A stretch of 64,000 bases of DNA from JACPHD01 sp964431805 (GTDB lineage Bacteria > Patescibacteriota > Patescibacteriia > Patescibacteriales > GWC2-42-12). The position numbers were made by a program, and so were the translations under genes. The DNA lies in contig CAYSKV010000002.1 of the NCBI GenBank assembly GCA_964431805.1, positions 60,180 through 124,179 of the forward strand. The letters are read 5' to 3'. The notes below the pieces were generated by a model. The model worked only from the letters and a program-made list of their open reading frames with translations. It did no database searches and was not told the DNA's origin. Position 1 is the first letter of the stretch. Every line of letters begins with the position of its first letter. Positions 7,541 through 16,069 of the stretch are shown piece after piece.

Positions 7541-8343
7541 GTTAAGAATTTTTTTACTTCTTCAACTAATTTTGCCGGCGTAATCATTGATTTTAACAAA
7601 TAAGAAGCCGCCCCTAATTTTTTAGCTCGCTTAATGTCGCCGTCTTGAGCGCTATTAGATAAAATTATAATCGGCACATTTTTAGTGTTATCATCAGACT
7701 TTAAAGCTTTAATAGCTTCATAACCATTCATAGCCGGCATAACCATATCCAGAAGAATAATATCAAACTTTTTTTGTCTAGCTAATTTTAGGCCCCAAGC
7801 GCCATTGCGCGCCACTTCAATTTGAAAACCTTCTTTATCAAAACGCATCTTATACATATTAATAATCGCCTCTTCATCTTCAATCAATAAAATTTTTGCT
7901 TGTTTTTTTTCTATATTTGCAATTTCAAAATCTTTATCATGAATTACCTTGTTCTTTTTATTATTGCCTAATGCGCCCTGACTAAAAACAACATTAATTT
8001 TTTCCATTAGCTGGCTCGGGGTCATATTGGCTTTTATAAAATAGCCATCAGCCCCAGTTTTTTTGCCAGTCTTAATTTCATTCTCTTGGCCCAAATTAGA
8101 AAAAATAAAAACTTTGATATTTTTAGTGGCTGCGTCTTTTTTTAATTCAGCTAATACTTTAAAACCATCCATGCCTGGTAAAACTAAATCTAAGAGTATT
8201 AAATCAGGTTTCTCTTTTTTCGCTAATTCCAACCCTTCTGAGCCATCGCGCGCCACAACGGCTTGATAACCTTCATGTTCGAATTTGAGTTTGTACATGT
8301 CTGACAAAAATTGCTCATCTTCGACAATTAATATTTTAGGCAT
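7534..8343 (-). CDS. Tandem-receiver response regulator
   Basis: A 269-residue protein made of two CheY-like receiver domains: residues 1-122 with acidic pocket E8-D9, phospho-acceptor D52 and K104, and residues 149-269 with acceptor D199 in the matching IILLDMVMP segment. A linker of about 25 charged residues joins them. There is no DNA-binding or enzymatic output domain, so it likely acts by protein contact or as a phosphorelay intermediate. Its partner kinase is not in the window. It starts 16 bases after gyrA and probably shares its transcript. The stop codon is supplied by the hairpin repeat. Confidence 0.88.
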   Translation of the reverse strand: MPKILIVEDEQFLSDMYKLKFEHEGYQAVVARDGSEGLELAKKEKPDLILLDLVLPGMDGFKVLAELKKDAATKNIKVFIFSNLGQENEIKTGKKTGADGYFIKANMTPSQLMEKINVVFSQGALGNNKKNKVIHDKDFEIANIEKKQAKILLIEDEEAIINMYKMRFDKEGFQIEVARNGAWGLKLARQKKFDIILLDMVMPAMNGYEAIKALKSDDNTKNVPIIILSNSAQDGDIKRAKKLGAASYLLKSMITPAKLVEEVKKFLTL

Positions 8344-8359
8344 ATAATTAATTTAATTT

Positions 8360-11011
8360 TTATACCCAAGTAACACAAGCCACTTTATCTGAAGCTTCTT
8401 TAAATCTCATTAATCTAACGCCCTGTGTATCGCGGCCTAACTGGCTAACTGTTTTAAAAGTTAATCTTATAACCTGGCCTTTTTCCGAAATAATAATCAA
8501 ATCTTTATCAGCCATGGTTTCAGCATTGACTATAAAAGCGTTAATCAATTTTCCGGTTTTAGAAGTTACTTTAGCCGTCTTAATGCCTGAGCCGCCTCGA
8601 CCCTGTAATTTATATAAACCAATCGGCGTTCGTTTACCAAAACCATTTTCCGAAATAGCTAAAAGCTGATATTTTTTCATTTTTTCTTTATCATTTTTTA
8701 TTACACCCATACCGACGACCGTATCATCTTTTTTCTTTAATCTAATACCGCGAACTCCGGCCGCATTACGTCCCATATCTCGAACATCCTTTTCTTTAAA
8801 CCTAATAGCCTGGCCTTGAGCCGTAACTAATTCAATATGATCATCACCGTCGGTCGGTTTTACCCAAATTAAAGAGTCATCTTCTTTTATTTTAATAGCG
8901 ATAAGACCTGAACGCCTAACATTCGAAAAAGCGTCTATCTCAACTTTCTTAACCAAACCTTTTTCGGTGGCAAAAAATAGATATTTACTCTTAGCTAATT
9001 TATCTAAAGGTAAAACTGAGGTAATTTTTTCTCCGCCGGCTAGCTGCAAAAAATTAACGATTGGCGTGCCTTTGGCCGTTCTAGCAGCTTGCGGGATTTC
9101 ATAGGCTTTAAGCTGAAAAACTCTACCTTTAGTCGTAAAAAATAATAAATCATTATGAGTTAAGGTGGTAAACATAAACTCTACCATATCTTCTTCCTTG
9201 GTAGTTAAACCAATAACGCCTTTGCCCCCTCGTCCCTGAACCTTAAAAGTATCTGGCGTGGTTCGTTTAATATAACCGTCTCGCGTCATCATAACCACAG
9301 CCTCTTCGTTCGGCACTAAATCTTCTACGGAAAATTCCTTAACGCCATGAGCTACTACCTTAGTTCTTCTATCATCCCCGAATTTTTCGGCTAAATCTTT
9401 TATTTCTTTCTTTATGATATCTTTTATTTTAACCGCTGACTTTAAAATTGATTCTAAATCTTTAATTAATGTTTTCTTCTCTTTTAATTCATTCTCTATT
9501 TTTAATCTTTCCAGATTAGCTAAAGTTGATAGCTTCATGTCTAAAATCGCTATAGTCTGGCGTTCCGACAACTTAAATTTCTTCATTAAATTCACTTTAG
9601 CTACCTCTTTATCTTTTGAAGCTTTAATAATTTTAATAACCGCATCAATATTATTTAAAGCAATCATTAAACCTTCTAAAATATGGGCTCGTTCACGCGC
9701 TTTATCTAAATCAAATTGCGTTCGGCGCTTAACAACTTCAGTGCGATGTTTAATATACTCTTCTAAAACCATCTTTAAAGTTAAAACTTTAGGTTGAATA
9801 CCATCTACTAAAGCTAACATGTTAACATGAAAGGTTTCTTGAAGCTGGGTCATTTTAAATAGACTGTTTAAAATCTTTTTAGGATAAGCGTCTTTCTTTA
9901 AATCCACTACCACTCTAACGCCATCTTTATCCGATTCATCACGCAAATCTTTTATGCCTTCTATTTTTTTATCTTTTACTAATTCGGCAATTTTTTCTAC
10001 TAAAGTAGCTTTATTAATCTGGTAAGGAATTTCACTAATAACAATTTGAAACATGCCATTTTTATTTTCTACAACTTCGGCTACGCCGCGCATAACAATG
10101 CCACCCTTACCAGTCGCATAAGCCTGCAAAATATCTTTTTGGTTATAAATTACTCCGCCAGTCGGAAAATCAGGCCCTTTAACAAACTGCATTAAATCTT
10201 CAACCGTAGCTTCAGGATCACTAATTAAATGAGTAATCGCATCAGCCAACTCTCTTAAATTATGTGGCGGTATATTTGTAGCCATACCGACCGCGATACC
10301 CATAGTGCCATTTAAAAGTAGATTCGGTAATTTAGCCGGCATAACGCGCGGTTCCTGATGAGAACCGTCATAATTTGGCACAAAATCAACAGTATTTTTA
10401 TCAAGATCAAATAATAATTCCTCAGAAATAGCTGATAATTTAGCCTCGGTATAACGCATGGCCGCGGCATGATCGCCGTCCATAGAACCAAAATTTCCCT
10501 GACCGCGAACTAAAGGATAGCGCATAGAAAAATCTTGCGCCATACGCACCATTGATTCATAAGCCGCGCTATCGCCATGCGGATGATATTTACCTAAAAC
10601 TTCTCCGACGACGGTAGCCGATTTTCTAAACTTACCTCCAGCCCTAAGTCCGATATTCCACATAGCATATAAAATTCGGCGATGGACAGGCTTTAAACCA
10701 TCACGAACGTCAGGCAAGGCGCGCGAAACAATCACGCTCATAGCATAATCCAAATATGACTTACGCATCTCATCGTTTAGCGCCTGTGGTTCAACTGTAC
10801 CATAAATAGTTTTTTCTCTTTTAGTAACTGTTAAATTAGCGATTGAACCAACGCCATTTTTACCTTCCTGCTCTATTATTTCTGGTACTACTTCAACTTT
10901 CTTTTTTGGTGATTCAATTTCTACTATTTTTTCTGGTTTAGCTTTTTTAATTTCAACTTTTTTCTTGATTGGTTTTTCGATCTTTTTTTTCTTCAATATT
11001 TTTTTAGGCAT
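8360..11011 (-). CDS. gyrA: DNA gyrase subunit A
   Basis: The strand-breaking subunit of DNA gyrase, 883 residues. A Lys/Glu-rich extension of about 70 residues precedes the topoisomerase core that begins at SYLDYAMSVIVSRALPD. The catalytic tyrosine is Y187 (AAAMRYTEAKL). The quinolone-contact positions are S148 and E152 (GDSAAYES), so no classic resistance change is evident. The C-terminal pinwheel carries the GyrA box QGRGGKG, which argues for gyrase rather than topoisomerase IV. It lies 12 bases after a small membrane-protein gene and 16 before the response regulator, in one operon. gyrB is not in the window. Confidence 0.97.
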   Translation of the reverse strand: MPKKILKKKKIEKPIKKKVEIKKAKPEKIVEIESPKKKVEVVPEIIEQEGKNGVGSIANLTVTKREKTIYGTVEPQALNDEMRKSYLDYAMSVIVSRALPDVRDGLKPVHRRILYAMWNIGLRAGGKFRKSATVVGEVLGKYHPHGDSAAYESMVRMAQDFSMRYPLVRGQGNFGSMDGDHAAAMRYTEAKLSAISEELLFDLDKNTVDFVPNYDGSHQEPRVMPAKLPNLLLNGTMGIAVGMATNIPPHNLRELADAITHLISDPEATVEDLMQFVKGPDFPTGGVIYNQKDILQAYATGKGGIVMRGVAEVVENKNGMFQIVISEIPYQINKATLVEKIAELVKDKKIEGIKDLRDESDKDGVRVVVDLKKDAYPKKILNSLFKMTQLQETFHVNMLALVDGIQPKVLTLKMVLEEYIKHRTEVVKRRTQFDLDKARERAHILEGLMIALNNIDAVIKIIKASKDKEVAKVNLMKKFKLSERQTIAILDMKLSTLANLERLKIENELKEKKTLIKDLESILKSAVKIKDIIKKEIKDLAEKFGDDRRTKVVAHGVKEFSVEDLVPNEEAVVMMTRDGYIKRTTPDTFKVQGRGGKGVIGLTTKEEDMVEFMFTTLTHNDLLFFTTKGRVFQLKAYEIPQAARTAKGTPIVNFLQLAGGEKITSVLPLDKLAKSKYLFFATEKGLVKKVEIDAFSNVRRSGLIAIKIKEDDSLIWVKPTDGDDHIELVTAQGQAIRFKEKDVRDMGRNAAGVRGIRLKKKDDTVVGMGVIKNDKEKMKKYQLLAISENGFGKRTPIGLYKLQGRGGSGIKTAKVTSKTGKLINAFIVNAETMADKDLIIISEKGQVIRLTFKTVSQLGRDTQGVRLMRFKEASDKVACVTWV

Positions 11012-11023
11012 ATTTAAAATTTT

Positions 11024-11488
11024 TTATTTATTATTACTTATTGTACTACTTGCCGTCGTGCTGGTTGCGATCGTACTAGATGCTACATCGTTTATTAATT
11101 TTTCTTTTAGCAAATTAATTTGTTCGTTCGATAACTCAGGTTCTTCTGGGTTTGTATTTTGCGCAACGGTTTGCGCTTGTTTAATTTCCGCCATGCCTTG
11201 TTTTATCTGGCCTAATGTTTTACTTAGTTCAGTTCTAGTTTGTTCCCAATTAAATGAACTCTTATTAACATTATTTGAATTCATTTTAAATTGATATCTT
11301 AGATTAAAAATCCAGGCTACAAAAAAAATCATCATAAAGCAAGCCACGCCAACTCGCATTAACATTATTTTTTCCTTTTCTATTTCTTCATTAGTTTTTT
11401 TTTCTAAAACTGTATTGTTAGATATTTTATTTATTTTTTTGTCTTTTTGAATCTTAACTTTCAATTTTTTTTGCCCTTTTTTCGGCAT
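11024..11488 (-). CDS. Single-pass membrane protein of unknown function
   Basis: A 154-residue protein. The first 40 residues are strongly basic (many Lys), one membrane helix follows (about 44-62, VGVACFMMIFFVAWIF), and the rest is a Gln/Asn-rich helix ending in a Ser/Thr-rich tail. This arrangement predicts a cytoplasmic basic end and an extracytoplasmic C-terminus. I do not recognise a family. It is the first gene of the gyrA operon and directly follows a good promoter. A possible nucleic-acid-facing basic end is only a composition-based idea. Confidence 0.7.
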   Translation of the reverse strand: MPKKGQKKLKVKIQKDKKINKISNNTVLEKKTNEEIEKEKIMLMRVGVACFMMIFFVAWIFNLRYQFKMNSNNVNKSSFNWEQTRTELSKTLGQIKQGMAEIKQAQTVAQNTNPEEPELSNEQINLLKEKLINDVASSTIATSTTASSTISNNK

Positions 11489-11536
11489 AAAATTACGCTT
11501 AAAAATCGCTTCTAAAAAGCGGTTAATTCTACTTAA

Positions 11537-11565
11537 ATTATAACAAAAAAAATTTAAAAAGTAAA
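11537..11565 (-). promoter_or_regulatory. Promoter of the gyrA operon
   Basis: On the minus strand, TTTACT (11565-11560) and a perfect TATAAT (11542-11537) are 17 bp apart. The leader that follows contains a small CGCTT/AAGCG hairpin near 11505-11522. Confidence 0.65.
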
Positions 11566-11635
11566 CACTTTTTATTATAAAAAATAATATAATAATATAC
11601 CTTATTTTAAGGCTAATGTTAAATAAAAATATATT

Positions 11636-11665
11636 AAAAAACTCTGGCCTAAGCCAGAGTTTTTA
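11636..11665 (-). terminator. Terminator after the giant surface protein
   Basis: AAAAAACTCTGGC/GCCAGAGTTTTT stem with a CTAA loop. It sits 24 bases after the stop codon of the Kelch protein gene and is symmetric, so it may serve both strands. Confidence 0.85.
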
Positions 11666-11688
11666 TACTCTATATATATTACATTTTT

Positions 11689-14600
11689 CTACCTCCCCGC
11701 CCCGCCATAAGCAACCGCTCTGACAATGTTCCAGGCTAAAGCATTAACCGGACTATGTTCATAGATCCATTTGAAAGTTGTAATAGCGGTTTGTTCGCTC
11801 ATTAGGTTTCTGGGTCTGGGCATTAAACCATAGGCCATAACCATAATGGTGTTTTGGTCAATGTTGTTAGTCATCTCTGGGTTACGGCCATAGACTCGGT
11901 TAAACTCTAGTTTAGCCTGATTCTCTATATTAGAGTTTCTCTCATTTGGCCATCTGCCATTAGCTATCTTTAATAGGTCATTCCATTCGGCTTCGCTGTC
12001 TGGCAGTCTAGAGTAGGCTCGGTAATATGAGTTTATGACTGCGGCTCTTTCGCCAGCGCCTAGTCTTAGGGTAGATAGTGTACCGTAGACGATAAAATCG
12101 TTGATAGTTAGTCTAGCTTCATTAGAGATAGTTTTATCTAAATCTAGAATTGTTTGGTATTTAATTAATCCAGCTTGCTCTTTGTTAACATCAGCCTGGA
12201 TACCTAGATGATTTAATAGTAGACTAGTGTCTTTAGTAGCTAGAATCTTAGCTTCAGCGAGAATATCATCTAACATACTAATATGCGGGTTAGTAGTGTT
12301 GGTTGGGGTACTAGCTCCATTGGTTTCTCCTGGAGTGGTATTGGTTGGGGTGTTAATTTCATTGGTTGCTGGCGCGGTGGCATTACTATTCCCCGGATTA
12401 TTATTGTTTGACGGAGGAGATGGCAAAACCGGACCCACACTGAGATTGGTATAGTCTATGGTCATAGCAGATAGAGTTGGAGTTTGTGTATCATCAGTCG
12501 TGGCTAGAGTGGCTTTAACTTGCAGATATCTGTTGCTGGGCGAGGTGATGGTTGAACCAGAGGTATCTGACCAACTAGACCAAGTGCTATCTGGGGTTGG
12601 TGAATTACCACTTCTGGTTTGATAGCTGATACTGGTATTGGTCGGAATAGTACTTTCAGCTGATAGAGTTTCCCATTTAGAGTTTAGATTAGCGTCAATC
12701 ACTTTAGAGGTGTAGACTCCGGAAGACGGGTAAAGCCCAGAATTTTCTGTTGCATAGTATACTGTAACGCTATCTAAAGACGGGGTTACTGAAAAGTCGT
12801 CAGTAGAAAGGATCGCTTTGTAGCGCAAAGAATAGGCCGAAGAGTCCGCCGGTAGATAATATGTTCCTTGAGTGGTTCCTAGGCTTTCGTAGTTTTGACC
12901 GCTATTAAGTGAGTACAATAATTCTATGGATGTTCCGGCCGGAGTGGTGGCTGCCCAGGAGATTTTAGAATAAGTTTCTTTCTGATATGGGTCGGTGAGG
13001 AAGTCAGAAGAAAGAAGATAATTAGTGTCTACTGACTCCCAATCACTATTTCGTCCGCCTGCTACATAGAGATTGTTGTCAATCACATTTGCCATGGGTC
13101 GGTGCAAGACGTCAGGCAGCGTGGAGTATATACCCCAGCTGTCCGTTACCAGGTCGTATATAAATATGTCATTAACTGAATCCCAATCGTCGTTTGTGCC
13201 GCCTATGTACAAAAACTTACCGTCCACAACAGCTGACGTGCCTCCCGCTCTGCCGTATGGCATCGGAGCTTTGGCGCTATCCCAAGTATTTGTGGCCGGA
13301 TCATAAACGATGAGAGAATTAGAAAAAGTAATGTCACACCAATTTTGTCCTCCGGCTACATACATTTTGCCGTTAATGAACTTCGCTGTGCCTGAGGTGG
13401 ATTTAACAATCGGAGCTGGAGCCAGAGTTGACCATGTATCAGTGTCAGGGTCATAGACTTCCATACTCTGTTCGGAATTATTGTTGCATGCTCCTGTCAT
13501 GCCGCCCATCACATACAGTTTGCCATTATATACATCTCCTACTGCTCCTATTCTTTTAGTAGACATAGCAGGGCCAGCTGACCAGGTGTCGGTGGCTGGG
13601 TCATAAATTTCCAGAGAAGACAAGGCATTATAGTCAGTATCTTTGCCGCCAGCTACATACAGTTTGCCATTGATTACGCCGGAGACGGAGCTGTTTCTGC
13701 CGGTGGACATTGAAGCTTTGGTTGACCAGGTGTTAGTGACTGGGTCATATGCTTCGAGTATATTAAAAGTGTCTCTATTGACTCCGCCAGCTACATATAT
13801 TTTCTCACTAATGACTCCGGTGGCGGCTGAGAATCTGGCTGTGGGTATAGCTGTTTTGGTTTGCCAAAGGTTTACACTATTCCTATCTACGTCTTTTGTA
13901 TATACACCCTGCGTGTTATATGTGTTATTGAGGTTGATGACTGAAAGACCGCGCCTAGTGCTGACATATATAAGGTTATGGGTGGAATCAAAAAAGGAGT
14001 GACAAACAATATTATTTCCAATTGCCGGAGTAGTGGCTGTGGTGTAGGTCTTAACTAAAGTATCGTCAGCCGGGTCAATGGTACCTTGGGTATTGATGAC
14101 TGAAAGACCCCCGCTGCTAGTGCTGACATATATAAGATTATGGGTGGAATCAAGAAATGAATCTAAAACAATATTATTTGCAATCGCCGGAGTAGTGGCT
14201 GTGGTGTAGGTCTTAACTAAAGTATCGTCAGCCGGGTCAATGGTACCTTGGGTATTGATGACTGAAAGACCCCCGCTGCTAGTGCTGACATATATAAGAT
14301 TATGGGTGGAATCAAGAAATGAATCTAAAACAATATTATTTGCAATCGCCGGAGTAGTGGCTGTGGTGTAGGTCTTAACTAAAGTATCGTCAGCCGGGTC
14401 AATGGTACCTTGGGTATTGATGACTGAAAGACCCCCGCTGCTAGTGCTGACATATATAAGATTATGGGTGGAATCAAGAAATGAATCTAAAACAATATTA
14501 TTTGCAATCGCCGGAGTAGTGGCTGTGGTGTAGGTCTTAACTAAAGTATCGTCAGCCGGGTCAANNNNNNNNNNNNNNNNNNNNNNNNNNNNNNNNNNNN

Positions 14601-15271
14601 NNNNNNNNNNNNNNNNNNNNNNNNNNNNNNNNNNNNNNNNNNNNNNNNNNNNNNNNNNNNNNNNTACCTTGGGTATTGATGACTGAAAGACCCCCGCTGC
14701 TAGTGCTGACATATATAAGGTTATGGGCGGAATCAAGAAAGGAGTGATAAACATAATTATTTCCAATCGCTGGAGTAGTAGCTGTGGTATATGTTTTAAT
14801 TAAAGTATCATCGGCTGGATCAATGGTACCTTGGGTATTGATGACTGAAAGACCCCCGCCGCTAGTGCTGACATATAATAAGTTGCGGGCTTCGTCTAGA
14901 AAGGAATTCTTAACATACCCTGAATCAAGCACGGGCGAAGAGTACTGGTTGTAGTTATATACGGGATTGATAACCACTTCGCCTCCGCTGTCGTTTTTTA
15001 CTCTTGTCGTATAGGTATCCTGGAATGTATTTCCCAAATTAAAATTCTCTGCTGTGGTATCCGCGCGGATGGAAGTTTGGTAGTCTAGTCTTAAATCTCC
15101 CGGGGTCTGAGAAGAGCTTAGACCTGATCCTAAAGTTCCCGCTTCAAAATCAGCTTGGGTTGTTAAGGTCTGAGAACCGCTAGACGCAAAAGTATTTTGT
15201 GATATAAAAGGCAAAAAGGCAAATTGAAAAATCAGAATAAATAAACCTAGTTTTTTTACAGTTTTTTTCAT
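11689..15271 (-). CDS. Giant secreted Kelch/propeller repeat protein, interrupted by assembly gap
   Basis: One gene split by the 100-N gap. The ATG at 15271 gives a signal peptide (basic MKKTVKKLG, hydrophobic core, cut near FASS). After it come 54-residue repeats with core YVSTSSGGLSVINTQG, probably beta-propeller blades, encoded by 162-bp units. Then come about six Kelch motifs (KLYVAGG..., YDPATDTWS), discoidin/Ig-like segments (SVTVYYATE), a Thr/Asn/Pro-rich linker and a C-terminal alpha-helical domain of about 180 residues ending at VAYGGAGR. It is likely a surface adhesin; the ligand is unknown. The N gap breaks the frame only artificially, because the flanks miss exactly TGG (3 bases, or 3 plus a multiple of 162) from a perfect repeat. 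It is GC-richer than its neighbours. Confidence 0.85.
14020..14870 (-). repeat. 162-bp tandem repeat array
   Basis: The same base pattern recurs at 14064, 14226, 14388 and 14550, exactly 162 bp apart. Inner copies are identical or nearly so, while the outermost copies have diverged. Each unit encodes 54 residues of the surface protein. Copy number is uncertain because the gap lies within the array. Confidence 0.92.
14565..14664. other. Assembly gap of 100 N
   Basis: Exactly 100 N, the conventional scaffold gap of unknown length. Flanking bases read gtcaa-gap-tacc, while other units read gtcaatggtacc. The true gap should therefore be 3 bp or 3 plus a multiple of 162 bp. Confidence 0.98.
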
Positions 15272-15406
15272 AATTTTATTTAGTAATTTACTACTAAATA
15301 GTAGCATATTTATTGAAATTTTAAAATTATATTTATATTTTGCTTTTTAAAAAGCTGTTTTTTATAAATTATTTAATTTTATTAAATACTATAATTTAAA
15401 ATTACT

Positions 15407-16051
15407 TTAAGCGCTCAATACCACTAATTCCATATCATCCTGCGGTAAATCTTTTTTGGAAATTTTTAATTTTTCTTCATTTCTCGGCTTAATGCCTAAT
15501 TCTTTTATAAATTTTTCTATTCCGTCAATATCAGTTTTAACGCCAGGTATTTTATAATGCATCGGAATGACAATCCTTGGTTCAATCTGCGAAATCACTT
15601 CTACGGCTTTAGACGCGTTAATCGTGTATTTTCCGCCAACTGGAATTAATAATATATCTGTGCCTTCTAATTTTTCTAATTGCTTAGCGTCTAAAACATG
15701 ACCTAGGTCGCCTAAATGAGTTATGGAAATATCTTCCATCTCAATACGATAGATAATATTTTCTCCTCGTTCAGCGCCGTCTTTTTCGTCATGCGCGCTT
15801 TCTACGCCTTCAACAAACACATCTTTAATTTCATATTCACCGGCCGTATTGATTATAAACGGATTGGCTCGCAAAGCGCCAGTATTATTATGATCGCTAT
15901 GGTTATGAGAAACCGTCACAATATCGGCTTCAAAATGAGGCATTTTTAAACCACTACTGTCACCGTATGGATCAGTAACTAAAATTACGCCCTCAGGTCC
16001 AATTTTATCCTGCAATTTAAAACATGATTGTCCTAACCAAGTAATATACAT
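15407..16051 (-). CDS. MBL-fold metal-dependent hydrolase
   Basis: A 214-residue cytoplasmic protein of the metallo-beta-lactamase superfamily (the Lactamase_B_3, UlaG/UPF0173-like group). Visible metal ligands are SHNHSDH (about residues 48-54), the Asp of THLGDLGH and the late IPMHYKIP histidine. The start MYITWLGQSCFKL is typical of this group. The substrate is unknown. It is 18 bases downstream of ftsK and may be co-transcribed with it. Confidence 0.85.
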   Translation of the reverse strand: MYITWLGQSCFKLQDKIGPEGVILVTDPYGDSSGLKMPHFEADIVTVSHNHSDHNNTGALRANPFIINTAGEYEIKDVFVEGVESAHDEKDGAERGENIIYRIEMEDISITHLGDLGHVLDAKQLEKLEGTDILLIPVGGKYTINASKAVEVISQIEPRIVIPMHYKIPGVKTDIDGIEKFIKELGIKPRNEEKLKISKKDLPQDDMELVVLSA

Positions 16052-16069
16052 AAAATTTATTTTTAATTT

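Noticed and set aside
8063..9797. Plus-strand open frames opposite the response regulator and gyrA
   Set aside because: Low-complexity shadows of strongly conserved minus-strand genes.
14561..14766. Apparent start codons and protein ends at the N gap
   Set aside because: They arise from translating N and from the arbitrary gap length; the flanking repeats show one continuous gene.
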